A DNA stretch of 64,000 nt from Echiichthys vipera (GCA_963691815.1 OY829662.1:16957776-17021775), one strand, 5' to 3'; counted from the stretch's first letter, positions 14,742 through 31,016 are shown. The notes: generated from the sequence alone by a model not told the origin. Numbers and translations: made by a program.

Positions 14742-15145
14742 TTGTGCAGAAGGCCGTTATCACTTATTGACATAGTAATAGTCACACGTCCCGTTTTAAC
14801 TCTCTCCCTGTTGTGAATTCAAACAAAACTAAAATTACTCAGTTAGGTTTAGGAAAAGACCATGGTTTGGGTTAAAACAGTTTAGTCCCTGGCATTAGTT
14901 AGTTAGTTAGTTAGTTAGGGAAAAGTTGCTTTTCATACTACGCCATCTTACAGCTCCATGGTCAAGAAGTTGTTCTGAGCACAATATTGACGTGAATGGG
15001 GGACCCAGCTTACCAATAGATGATAAAAGCCTACTAAGCCAACAAGGAGGTAGAGTATAGGGCCACACTGACTCATATCTATGCTAGTGATAAACAACTT
15101 AAAATGCCCATTCAGTCCCCCAATTCAATCGGCTGATAACTTTCT
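14742..15145 (+). repeat. Family A copy with internal (TTAG)6
   Basis: Shares AGGTTTAGGAAAAGACCATG, GGTTTGGGTTAAAACAG, AGGGCCACACTGACTCATA and CGGCTGATAACTTTC with the other copies. It contains a pure (TTAG)6 tract at 14895-14918. Its right edge touches a family B copy. Confidence 0.7.
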
Positions 15146-15224
15146 AAACCAGTGCTTTCTTACTGAGATTTAAATAAGGAGATGGATACCACTTTCCTAT
15201 CCACCGCCAGCAGCTGATTAGTTT
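15146..15224 (+). repeat. Family B copy, left part, interrupted
   Basis: TTTCTTACTGAGATTTAAAT, GGAGATGGATACCACTTTCC and CAGCTGATTAGTTTAGCA correspond to the left-middle section of family B. It breaks off at about 15224 and continues at 15867. Confidence 0.55.
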
Positions 15225-15866
15225 AGCAGGGCTTGGCCAATTGCTTAGGCAATTCTTGGCCCTTGGTTGCCATCAGTGGCAACCACTTTTAACATATAAA
15301 AAATACAGACAGCAAAACGTACACTGAAAATGAATGTTTATTAAATATTTGCTGCATCACTAATATTTGCTGTGACAGTAAGAAATGAAATAAGACAACT
15401 GCTTGGTAGAATAATGCATGTGCATAGGACTTTGTTTTAGAGACGCTGGCAAAGCAAATTAACTTGTTTGACTGTGGGGCGAAAAGTTTCACTACCAGTC
15501 AAGATCACAAACAAATGTGCAAATTGACAAAGAACCAGATGAACATGAACCAAAAACCAAAAATTTGTGAATTCTTGGAAGACCAAGTATTCGTCATTTT
15601 GAGCTGGACAAATTATTTGGTATACCAGGAATTGAGGTTGGACACTGATAACACTTAAAATTAAATATTCAGATAAAACACAAATTACAAAGAATTTTGT
15701 TTGTTATTGTAAAAAGCTTTTAGTCTTTAATGTAATTTTCACTGTAAGGCTGCTGAATAACTGCACAGTACTTTAATTTAAAAAAAAATAACGCGACCGA
15801 AAGTGGCAACCAAAGCTGATGCCAGGTGACCAAACTGGCAACCACTTTCCAAAGTTAGTGTTGCAC
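15225..15866. mobile_element. Unclassified ~640-bp insertion within a family B copy
   Basis: The segment separates two recognisable parts of family B. Near its left end is a perfect 9-bp hairpin (15264-15285), and near its right end are related GGCAACC motifs in both senses (15803-15810, 15837-15845). The sequence GGCAACCACTTT recurs as a direct repeat at 15278-15289 and 15837-15848. No protein of transposase type is present; a 64-codon + frame (15464-15658) and a 67-codon minus frame look like chance. Boundaries are approximate and the class is unknown. Confidence 0.5.
15264..15285. repeat. Perfect hairpin, 9-bp arms, 4-nt loop
   Basis: TGGTTGCCA and TGGCAACCA flank the loop TCAG. It lies close to the left edge of the insertion at 15225-15866 and may be a subterminal hairpin of that element. 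Confidence 0.85.
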
Positions 15867-15905
15867 CCTATGTAGCTTAGAATAAAGACTGGGTACAGGG
15901 GGGAA
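15867..15905 (+). repeat. Family B copy, right part
   Basis: TAGCTTAGAATAAAGACTGG followed by GTACAGGGGGGAAGCC matches the section TAGCTTAGCACAAAGACTAG of the copy at 10261. It continues the fragment that stops at 15224. Confidence 0.55.
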
Positions 15906-17875
15906 GCCTTGTGTAATGTGCCCTATATTAGCAGGGTGATCTTTATATTAGCTTGCATAATTACTAGTAAAGAAGTTAAAGAAATTAAACCGGCAGCACA
16001 TCCTTTATGACTGAGAGTTTTTTCCTCTCCTACATCTCTACTGGTATACCGTATGTTGGTACTGTCTAGTTGAGATGTTTCTCAAGACATATCGGATGAT
16101 GAGAGATGGCATCAGTTCCACAAGATGAATAATTAACGAGTTATTTTTTTTACCCCTCTGGGGCATGAAGCGGCTGCCAGTGTGTGAGCAGGCAGGTGAG
16201 AGTATTGCTGACTGTATAAATGATGGCATTGAGTCAGAGGATCTCATGGTTTCACAGGCGTGCAGCCAAGCTTGTTAATAAAAGGACCTAGTAGGGGATT
16301 GCTCTGCATTCAGAGTGCTCTACAATTTGAATAATTCACATACAGAGGTATTGTAAAGTTTCTGTTATATCTTGAGTTGCTGTTCGTGTAAAAAAACATT
16401 ACCAGGGAGAAATGGAAATGTTCCCCATTGTAGGGTTCTTAATGAAGCAGTATATCTCAGGCAAAGTTATTGTCATCAACATCATGGAAAAAAAGGCACT
16501 TTCCTTTGACTGCGTCAAATTGTCATGAAATTTCAATTGAAATCAATCCGTCACAGAACCTCAAATCTGAGTCAAGTCATTGTACTTGTAAAGCGTGGAT
16601 GAATTAAGCCCACAAGGCTGAACAAGCCTCTGAATCATGCATGTAGTGCAATTTTCCTCAGTGCTGTGTGTAAAATATAGGTATTTTCCGTCTTGCCTCC
16701 AAGCTAATGGATAGAGAAGGAGAAAAAAATGACCAAAGCAGGCACACAGGCACTTAGCTATTTTTAATTATATATGTCTTGCATCCCTGCCAAAATAATC
16801 CCACTGTGCGTTCCTTGTAAGTGTATCAATATAAACTGGACACTATTTACAGACATTGAGCTCCATTCCCTTGGTTGAAGGGAGGGCAGCCAACTCTAAT
16901 CCAAAACCAGAGTAGCTCGACTGGGAGAGCTGAAAGAACCAACATCAGGTATTTTCAGCCTTTCTTCCATCTAGACCGTAAATAAACCTTGTTCATTTCA
17001 GAGTCACAGGGTACAGGCTGTATGTCACAGCTGTTGGAATAGCCGTGTCTCTTTTGTAAGGCTTTTAGTGTAGGTGGTGTGTTTATCCCACCGGTCACGC
17101 TGAGGCAGCCACCATGGGGCCTCAGCCCTCCTCGCTGAGTGTTGGCTGAGTTTGCCCACGCTCTGCTCTCCACTGAGCTGTCTGTCTCTCCCGGTACCCA
17201 AGTTGTCATATATCTTCACGGGAAACATATAGGAGGAGGGACCCAGAGTGGGGACATAATTTTCAATAAATTACAGAGCAAGTATGACCCTCGCACTAAT
17301 TCTTTTTCTGGCTCTTTGGGAAGTCTGACAGCTTGACTGTTCCATAATGAGAGTAGAAAGAGGCAAATCAGACAGACAATAAACTTCACCAAGGGTAATG
17401 CCTTGGCTTAAGAGACATTTCACAACCCATGCAGAGCCATTGAATAGCTGGGTGAAATGAAAACCAAACCTTCGCTCAGTGACGACCTCATGTCCCATCC
17501 AGGTGCAATTACAAACTTTTTTAGAAATCTGCAGCAGGAAATATGACATCAAATATAATCTCAAGCAGTTTATCCTTGCTGACTAAATATTTAAATGAAT
17601 GCAAATGGTACTCCCACAAAGATTCGTGGCTTGGGAGCTGTATCGTAACCTAGTCCCACTCAAAGCTCTACCTAGTGTTTATGCAAATTATTCTTCAGAG
17701 TTAGTTTGCTCATTGAAATTCTTTGGTTAGTGCAGCATAGGTTAAACTGGTGTCTGCATGCAGGTTTCTCTTCCTTTTATCACTCTGATCTGTCCCTCTG
17801 CCACTGCTTGTTATTGTCTGCTCAACTCTAGATGAAGCCATGAAATACAAAGTCTCACACTCAATATTCAATGGT
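15906..17875. other. Unique sequence with a GC-richer block at about 16955-17260
   Basis: Most of the interval is featureless. The block 16955-17260 is GC-richer, with short frames in several phases (84 and 67 codons minus, 65 codons plus). It includes GCCACCATGG at 17110-17117, a perfect Kozak context that opens only an 11-codon frame. No exon pair or domain supported. Confidence 0.35.
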
Positions 17876-18008
17876 GGAATGTAACTAAGTACATTTACTT
17901 CTACTGTGTTCATATCTGAGAAAGCTGTATTTTTTTCTACAATATTGTTCACTTTTTCTCCACTACTTTTATCAGACAGCTACTAGCTAGAAGGAGCAGG
18001 AGTTATTA
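17876..18008 (+). repeat. Family F copy, left part, interrupted
   Basis: GGTGGAATGTAACTAAGTAC, ATTTACTTCTACTG and TTCTCCACTACTTTTATCAG are the usual opening of an abundant teleost repeat built from GTAC/ACTT-rich phrases. It is interrupted at about 18008; AGTAAAGGATCTTAA, its usual closing phrase, follows at 18349. Confidence 0.65.
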
Positions 18009-18350
18009 TTCATTCATCTTCAACCGCTTGTCCCTGTCGGGGTCGCGGGGGCTGGAGCCGATCCCCGCTAACATCGGGCGTGAGGCGGGGTACACCTAGT
18101 CTATCGCAGGGCACATAGAGACGCACAGAGACAGACAGCCATTCACACCTACGGGCAATTTTTAGAGTCATCAATTAACCTAACACGTGCATGTCTTTTT
18201 TTGGAATGTGGGAGGAAACCGGAGAACCTGGATAAAAAACCCACGCAGACACGGGGAGAACATGCAAACTCCACACAGAAGGACCCCAGCCGGGGTGCGA
18301 ACCTGGAACCTTCTCGCTGTGAGGCGACAAAAAAACAACTACCGCACAGT
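18009..18350 (+). repeat. Abundant teleost interspersed repeat (GC-rich, 'mean-free' class unknown)
   Basis: The phrases CAACCGCTTGTCCCTGTCGG, GGGGCTGGAGCCGATCCC, GGGCAATTTTTAGAGTCA, GAACATGCAAACTCCACAC and GCGAACCTGGAACCTTCTCG follow in the order I know from one of the most frequent repeats in fish genomes. It is visibly more GC-rich than its flanks. It lies within a family F copy. The GGTGCGAACC string superficially resembles a tRNA B box, but no tRNA fold surrounds it. Not assigned to SINE or LINE-tail class here. Confidence 0.85.
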
Positions 18351-18365
18351 AAAGGATCTTAAATG
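18351..18365 (+). repeat. Family F copy, right end
   Basis: AAAGGATCTTAAATG continues family F immediately after the inserted repeat. Very short, so the assignment depends on the left part at 17876. Confidence 0.4.
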
Positions 18366-18600
18366 ATTAGTGGAATAGTTGACCAGTGACTGTTTTGATA
18401 ATTGATTAATCACTAGCAATTTTCTATCAAACATTTTTTTTAATCAAGTTCTCAAATGCAACAGTTCGCCATTATGGATTCAATGTCATGTTTTTACTTT
18501 AGGTCAGGCAAAACAACATTTAAAATGCAGCTTTGAGCTCTGGGTAATTGTGTTTGGCATTTCTTACTTTTTTCTTACATTTTACAATACCGAAATGTAT
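18366..18600 (+). repeat. Interspersed repeat, family G, second copy
   Basis: Contains GATAATTGATTAATCACTAG, a CAAGTTCTCAAATGCA phrase, CAGCTTTGAGCTCTGGGTAA and CTTACATTTTACAATACC. This is the opposite sense of the copy at 839-1165. Strongly diverged from it. Confidence 0.6.
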
Positions 18601-19985
18601 TAGTAAAAAGAAAATGATATAATATGATAATACTATACACAGGTATCAAAGTGTAACTTTTCGGCACTTTCAATAAATAAGTGTATTAATCTGGTTGGCA
18701 GTTTCATACATCAGTGTATCATTCTGCAGCAGTGCACTGCCATGAGTCCATGAATGTCTGTTATAACAGTAGGATACTGAGTGTCTGTAAAAGCCAGTCG
18801 AAAAGGTGTAGTAAAAATAACATTTTCATACAGACTCAGGAGTGATAGGACCGCTATACTGACTTTTTAGTTGAGCTAAACTAGAGACTATTTGGTTAAA
18901 ACATTTCATTGATGCCCTCGTTGTTTTCTAAAAGTTTGCTGGAAGTGATGCATGGTGTGACCATAAAGGGTGTGACTTAAGTGGAATGCCTGGATCAGAT
19001 CATCGGACACCATTTACAAAAAATGTATTTAAAATGTTACATTGCTTGTCCTAATATAGTACGCTATAGTACATTCAGGACTTTTACTTGTAAAAAAGTA
19101 TTCATGTTTGCATACATGTATAACCGTATCATTAATATGGTTTGATTTAACAAAAAAAAAATCTATTTTATTATGTAAATAATATTGTAATATATTGTCA
19201 TTGGGCACCAGGATCAGCTCTTCTTCACTGTTTTACATATATTGAAATTTATCTTCCTCTGTCTTTGTTTTTTTATTGTATCCATGTATGTGCAAGCTGT
19301 AAACAGGGCTAATGGCAGAGACTACTAGAACAATAGCAGAGACTTGTTATACCATGATCACTTCATACCTTGCTAAGGGACCATGTTCCATCTGTTTGCT
19401 GTGTTTTTGTGCTGCTACGAGGACAGGAACAAGGTATGTAACTAGGGCTGTTAAACATCAACAAGCACCTTCATGTGCAGCTTTCCTATTTCCCTTCCAC
19501 ATAACATTATCATTGGTGCAGCAGCTGTACATGTCCATCCCACTGCTTAGGCGGTAAGATGGATCTCCTGCACTTCACTGACAGCAGATATTCCATTATA
19601 TCAACCAGCAGTCACCGTCTCCTCCCCTGAATTATTGCCAGCCCTGTTACTTGCCTCAGCACCAAATTGGCTTAGCCAGTAAATGAAGGATTTGAATAAT
19701 ACATTCCACCTATCTGCCTCCCTTTCTTCTGCAGGGACTTCATTTAGTGACATTATAATCTTCTCATATGTAGCAGTTACTCAAGATTTACATGAAGCAT
19801 TAACATCCTCTCCAATGCATAACAAGTCAAATTGCCTGATATCAAAAGCAGCTTTGCTGTCATTTTTATCTTTGTCTTTTAGAGGTAATTTTACAATCTT
19901 CATTTCAATTACAAATACACGTTCTTAACTTGATTGAAAATTCTGGGACACAGTGTTGTTGGTTTCTCCTTCACTCCTTAGCTAT
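18601..19985. other. Unique sequence; family F scrap at 19076-19108
   Basis: CAGGACTTTTACTTGTAA at 19076-19093 is another short piece of family F. Two 81-codon + frames (19312-19557, 19683-19928) show no domain. Nothing else recognised. Confidence 0.4.
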
Positions 19986-20250
19986 AAATCTTCTCGAAAC
20001 TGTTTTGTCGAATGCAAAACATAATGTGTCCCGAGAAGCTGAAAGATCATATTCTGTTAGTAAAAAACATGTGTTGGGTTAGGGGTTAGACCATGTATTC
20101 AAGGTCTCATATTTTATAAAGCGAGATTTCCAGTAATAATATATTTTTTTTAAGTGCGTCTAGAAAAATAATGTGTTTTTTGAACATTAAACATGAACCC
20201 AAAATACAAGTCTTGTTCAGCAATTCTTAAAAGGGAGAGAGTTATAACAT
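19986..20250 (+). repeat. Family C repeat copy
   Basis: TCTCATATTTTATAAAGCGA, GATTTCCAGTAATAA and AACATGAACCCAAAATACAA are shared in order with the copy at 30780-31016 (TAATATTTTGAAAAGTGAGA, GATTTCCATTTG, CAAACCCAAAATACGAG). A GGGTTAGGGGTTAGACC phrase lies between. Non-coding; class unknown. Confidence 0.55.
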
Positions 20251-20847
20251 TTTGTTTTATGAATGCAAAGCCTATGATCAAGTGACACATTCATTGCTGT
20301 ACTGGCTTGTTTTGAAAGGACAATCAGATTGAATATAATGTGCAGCTTCATGCTAAAGCATCAATTTTACTGAAAATACAGTAAAGCTGCCCAAATGCAA
20401 AGAGACAGAACATCAAGAGCCTTAAGTGCTGCAATTGAAACAAACCTATTGCCACTTCGAATTGTCTGTAAAATTCACAAATCTTTGCCAATAAATCCAG
20501 TCAAATGGTGACAAGAAACCATGGCAATACACATTTGGATTTATCATGACAAATGCATTCCCTTATATATACTAACCCTCCTCTATGCATTACAAATAAT
20601 TAGCATAATATGAACGGAGACACTCCTGTCCAATAGGATTCAAAGCTCATACCTGAACAACGAGCGATTGTGCCCTCAAGGTTAATTCTGCTGAGAAAGT
20701 TCATTAAGAAAAAACATCAAGCTTACCCCATCTGCTGCACTTTGCAGAGTCCTCAGGTTGTATCCGAATAAAAAAACAAAAAACAAAACAGAGGTTTTTC
20801 AGAAGCTTACCTATGAAGCTTCTGAAGAAATATGCAGCATTTAAGGA
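20251..20847. other. Unique sequence, nothing recognised
   Basis: AT-rich, with no supported frame on the + strand. A 67-codon minus frame (20704-20907) shows no domain. Confidence 0.45.
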
Positions 20848-21397
20848 TTGAGAATTAAAGCAGAAACATTGGCATTTGTAAGAATACATGTCGTTTTGTC
20901 TGCTCAAAAGAAGAATGACACTTTTGCTGTGACCTGTTCTTCCTTATTTTGCCAGCTGCCAGTCCTGATATCTTTAAAACCCTCATTTTTGTTGTGCAGT
21001 GGCAGCTCCAGGCTCAAAGGCAACAGGGCCTGTATGGGGTCATGTATCAGGCTTGCCCGGGGTCATGAGAACATTAGGGAGCATGATACAGTGTGTCTGT
21101 CATCCTCAGTGCTGCAGCTGCACCGCTGTGACTTCCTGGGCCAGGCTGTCGGCATCCACATTTCACAGCTCCAACGTGACTGCTGCAATGAGACAAGACA
21201 TTGCATCGTTGGTGCCAAGTCCTCGCACAACCACTTGCTCCCTCTCAGAGAAGAGCATCTGCCCGGCTGCCGCTTCCCGACTTGCTCAGGTCATCCCCCA
21301 GACTACGTCATTACAGAGGACATCAGGCTGCACTCTCCATAAATTAAATCTGGGACTGCATTTACACAGGGGAAGACAATATGGGTTTAACTCTTGA
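20848..21397 (+). other. GC-rich block open in two + frames; candidate decayed or unrecognised exon
   Basis: Two overlapping + frames stay open here: 20848-21342 (164 codons, first codon TTG) and 20999-21397 (132 codons, first codon GTG). Neither begins at ATG, so coding would have to be through an internal exon. A good acceptor-like tract (TTTTTGTTGTGCAG) ends at 20999, exactly where the GC-rich part begins. After it, the longer frame is rich in Cys and His (motifs ACMGSC, RDCCNETRHC, PGCRFPTC), a spacing that loosely recalls secreted cysteine-rich domains but matches no family I can name. I found no strong donor before the stops. It sits 1.3 kb upstream of the putative promoter. Alternatives: conserved enhancer, pseudogene, or composition alone. 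Confidence 0.3.
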
Positions 21398-22320
21398 GGC
21401 ACAGATCAGATTTTCATCTATTTCCTAGCAGGAAAAATTGATCTTATCTTCAGTTTTCTATATATTTTCAGCTCCTTTTAAACTGACCCTATTCAAGTAG
21501 GCTCAACTTGTTGTACAAAAGTAGTATAGAAATACAAATAATACTGCACTAAAACATGTTATATCACCTCCTGTTTCTTGTAGGAAGTGCAGGCTGATAT
21601 GGGTGGGAACTCGTATTCTGCAGGTTCTTGTATTCAATTATTTATCATTGATGTGTATTGATTTACTATCACCGATACCAAGGCATGACCTCCTCAGTGA
21701 AGTATGGTCTACTTCAATAGCTGACCTGGCCCCTCCCTTTCTCTGCCCCCCAACTCCATTTAATCCTGAAATTTACAGACCACTGCCATCACAATGTGGC
21801 AGTTTTTACTTGTCTAAGGGGGCTCCTTAATGGTCTCCATCAGTGTGCCTGTGCACGACACAAACAGCTTGTAATGTAGAAGGATGTACAAATATAACAT
21901 TAGGTCCATGTGAATATTACGAAAATATTTCAGTGATATTAAAGGGAAAAGAAAGTCAAGTCACAGTCAAGCGTCCTCACATTACAGTTTTAAAAAATCA
22001 GTCCCAAAATAGTATGTAATGGACATATTGAGCCCTTATTTTGGTTATTAAGGGGCCCCCTGCTGGTAAGACCTTTGTTGGAAAAATGATCTCCTTACAT
22101 GCAATACCATATTAAACAACAAACCCTAACCAGACTGTGAAATTGAGCATTTCAAAACCATTTCCAACGCGGTGCTGCAGCCTATACTCAGATGGGGGGG
22201 GGGAAAGGGAGGAAAAGTTTGCTCACACATTGGCTGTTCAAGCCCGAAAGCTCAGGTGACGTAGCTGATACCTCTCACTCCTTCTTCATTAACTTGAAAC
22301 CATTCATTTTTTTCCCCCTT
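21398..22320. other. Unique AT-rich sequence upstream of the CpG-rich promoter
   Basis: CpG is scarce (three in 21841-22140 by eye). A G10 run occurs near 22194-22203. Frames at 21603-21830 and 22192-22455 are short and unsupported. Confidence 0.5.
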
Positions 22321-22627
22321 TTTATAATACAGGGGCTATCGTGCGTTTTCTCCAGTTGCCATAACTCTCCCGGAATCCGCGATGAACCCGCCACCATTTA
22401 TAGCCTCGCGGTGACAAACAATCTTATTATGAGATTTAAACTTTGCCTCGGCTAGACTGGAGGATCAACGTGCGCTGTTCTCCCACTTATTCCCCGCAGT
22501 TTCCCAACTGATCCAGTAATATACCTAACTCCCTACCTACCCGCCTCCTTTAATAGTGGTTAAACGCCGGTGTCAGCTCTCGATGTGATAGAAAACCCCA
22601 AGCAGGACTCTGGGTCTGTTCAGCATA

Positions 22628-22635
22628 CATAAAGG
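22628..22635 (+). promoter_or_regulatory. TATA-like box
   Basis: CATAAAGG is a TATA-variant in the CpG-rich segment. Transcription would be expected to start about 25-35 bp downstream, near 22655-22670. Single-motif evidence only. Confidence 0.35.
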
Positions 22636-22637
22636 CG

Positions 22638-22680
22638 AGCGGTGAGAAGAGCTCAGCCCTGAATTAAATCACTCACCGCT
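22638..22680. promoter_or_regulatory. Perfect 9-bp inverted repeat at the predicted start site
   Basis: AGCGGTGAG (22638-22646) and CTCACCGCT (22672-22680) are exact reverse complements around a 25-nt loop. They span the expected transcription start, so this could be a dyad binding site or, if transcribed, a hairpin at the 5' end of the RNA. Confidence 0.6.
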
Positions 22681-22901
22681 AAAAGGATCTTTGAGACTCT
22701 CCCTTGACGCAGTCAGCTGCTGCTTTGTGCGTCTTCAACCCGCCAACACAATTCTGGGATTCTTTTTTTATTTGATTTTTTTTAAATTCTCTAACAGAAA
22801 TATCTCCCGTCTCTTTGAAAATGTCTTGTGTTCGTGGTGACATACAGTGAGCCGCCAGCTTCGTATCGAGAAGAGACTCTTGCTCCGCGATCGTCAAGCA
22901 G
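22660..22901 (+). other. Putative non-coding first exon ending at a strong splice donor
   Basis: The exon's right edge is supported by CAAGCAG|GTAAGC, a near-ideal U2 donor with GT at 22902. The left edge is a guess from the TATA-like box. It holds no long frame; the only ATG-initiated frame I see is the 9-codon uORF at 22821-22850. Non-coding first exons followed by very long first introns are common in vertebrate neural adhesion and signalling genes, but nothing here names the gene. Confidence 0.45.
22821..22850 (+). CDS. Short upstream ORF (9 codons) in the putative 5' leader
   Basis: ATG at 22821 opens MSCVRGDIQ and stops at TGA ending 22850. It closes 51 nt before the splice donor, so it cannot extend into a second exon. 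If the exon is real it could damp translation of the main frame. Its start context (GAAAATGT) is moderate. No similarity to a known regulatory peptide claimed. Confidence 0.3.
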   Translation: MSCVRGDIQ

Positions 22902-23460
22902 GTAAGCTGTGGACAGTCTATCTGTCGCTAGATTTTACACTTGAGTATCGCAGACTTTACGGACAACTCCTGTACTTTGTGTCTTTTTGCATTCGTACGG
23001 CGTTGCGGTAAACCTTTAAGGTCGAAATGTAGAAATATTGGTGTTTGAATAGTGTTGCTAGGTTGTTGTGTGCACAACACAAACCTCAAGTGCTACATTA
23101 CTAAGAGCATACGCACCGTGCAAAATGCACAGCTGAACTTGTGCACCATCACGTCGAAGTCAGTCTGTGCATTTTGGGATCGTTTGTGATCTTTGTAAGC
23201 TGACACGAACTGTGAACGGGACACGGGGGCACTTTTTTCGCTTAAACTGCGATTCGTGTGTCTGTTGAGTTTTTTTCTTTAAGTTGCATCATTCTGGATA
23301 TTCATTTAATTAGATACTTGTGCATCTTATGGCACAATAGAGTAGCTTCCACGGCTGCAGGGGGAAGTAGTAGGTACTTTGCAACTGTGAACCTCCAGTA
23401 ACACCGCCCGCTTGAGATGTCGCTTCAGCACCACGGAGAGCTCCCCCCCTCCCGGCCCCT

Positions 23461-24272
23461 TTACTAAAACAGGAGAGACTCAACTTTACTCCAGAGATTC
23501 ACACTAAGAGAGTGATATCTATTCACGCCTGAGAACTCATGCTTTTACTTTGTCTTATTATTATTTTTAAATTGATGAATTAGTCAGCATTGGGCCTACT
23601 TAACATACACAACAGCCACAAAATGAAAGCCAGTTTCACGGATCTACGTCATATAAAACCAAATAATACATGATCAGGACATTGCATGAGCTGAACCTAT
23701 TATGTTGTCATTACACTGTCTTGTACTTACAGTGGCCCTGTGCAGTCTCACTCAGATTAGCTGAGGATTTTGCTGCGTCTTTGCCATCTGTCTGGGAAAT
23801 ACATACTATAGCCCATGCACGCTAGAGGAGTTGATTTATTTGAACTGCACAAGGCTTCACGTGAATGGATTTCTTTCTTTTTCTTTTTTTTAATCAGCAT
23901 AGGCCAAATGTTCAAAGATGTTAGTCAGCTCTGAAGGAAGACTTACTGAATTGTCTGCCAGAGAAGGATGAGGTGGTGGTATTGGGGGGGATCTGTTGCC
24001 TAAGAGGTTAAAAAAAAATCTGAAACAATGCCAGGTTTAATATAACCTACACTTGCGGTCACAGGCAGCCAAATAAATGACAAGCCCATAGGAACAATTC
24101 TCTGGCTATCCACCTCAGCTGCACTATGGATGTAGATGTATCATCTCTGTTCTGGTTTAAAAAAATATGTTTCTGTCTTCTTGACATTTAAGGCAAAGAA
24201 AACAGTCAATATATAAAGCTGTTTCATGCCACTGAACTACAGGCTTTCTTTTAATCGTCAGTGGTTGCCCCC
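23461..24272. other. Unique sequence, nothing recognised (putative intron 1)
   Basis: AT-rich with a G8 run near 23984. No exon-like frame. Confidence 0.45.
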
Positions 24273-24366
24273 GTTCCAGTCATTTCATAAAGATCAGCCT
24301 CAGCTTAGCCTTTTCTATCGTTCCAATCATTTCATACAGATCAGCCTCAGCTTAGCCTTTTCCATC
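24273..24366. repeat. 47-bp tandem duplication
   Basis: 24273-24319 and 24320-24366 are nearly identical units containing GATCAGCCTCAGCTTAGCC. They differ at only a few positions (CCAGT/CCAAT, AAAG/ACAG, CTATC/CCATC), so the duplication is fairly recent. The unit contains CAGCTTAGCC, which is not a simple-sequence motif. Confidence 0.9.
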
Positions 24367-24569
24367 AGTGTGAATCACTATTCTTCTAACTTTTAATGTC
24401 TAGAGTTATGACTGTTTCAAAACATCTTAGTTCTGCTGCTGTTGCTAAAGCTGTCTCTCGCATTAGCCTTTGCATCTCCCTTTTCCTGTCTCCCCTTATC
24501 TTGATTATGCAGCTGGATGATTGAGTCAGCTATTTTGTATGCAAGTTGTCTTAGCTTGGTTCTTTGTGG

Positions 24570-24595
24570 AGGAGAGAGAGAGAGGGGGGGGGGCG

Positions 24596-24666
<71 letters not shown>
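24570..24666. repeat. (GA)n microsatellite with internal G10 run
   Basis: A short GA tract, a run of ten G (24584-24593), then pure GA from 24599 to 24666 (34 units). Purine-only on the + strand, so a possible triplex or H-DNA former. The Arg-Glu and Leu-Ser repeat frames over it are artefacts. Confidence 0.99.
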
Positions 24667-30779
<6,113 letters not shown>

Positions 30780-31016
30780 AAAGTAGTAACTCATAACATC
30801 TTGAAAAGGGGCAGGTCGAAAAACTTTTGAATTGAGACTGGGGAAAATATTCGAGAAGATTTGGGAAATTGTTAAAAATGCGCTAAAGGCCTAATATTTT
30901 GAAAAGTGAGATTTCCATTTGTCTTGAGATTGTTAAGCAGGTCGAGGTCAAAACCCAACCCAAACCCAAAATACGAGTACAAACCTAAGAATTAGCATAA
31001 TATGGGACCTTTAAGA
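30780..31016 (+). repeat. Family C repeat copy
   Basis: Shares TAATATTTTGAAAAGTGAGA, GATTTCCATTTG and CAAACCCAAAATACGAG with 19986-20250, and ends AGCATAATATGGGACCTTTA, a closing phrase I recognise from a common fish repeat. Non-coding. Confidence 0.6.

Larger units (their letters stand above)
22321..23460 (+). promoter_or_regulatory. CpG-enriched promoter-like segment
   Basis: By eye about 30 CpG dinucleotides fall in 22321-22920, against three in the 300 bp at 21841-22140. CpG and GC remain raised into 23400-23460. Within it lie a TATA-like CATAAAGG (22628-22635), a 9-bp inverted repeat just downstream, a short upstream ORF and a consensus + strand splice donor at 22901/22902. Together these suggest a + strand promoter and first exon. 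The gene is not identifiable: no coding exon was recognised downstream to 64000, so the first intron would be at least 41 kb, or the transcript could be a lncRNA. Confidence 0.6.

Noticed and set aside
18280..18310. tRNA gene or tRNA-derived SINE head suggested by GGTGCGAACC
   Set aside because: No A box at the right distance and no cloverleaf; it is an internal phrase of a known type of fish repeat.
20848..21342. Glycoprotein-hormone or cystine-knot growth factor exon
   Set aside because: ACxGxC-type spacing alone is too weak; the rest of the cysteine pattern does not fit those families.
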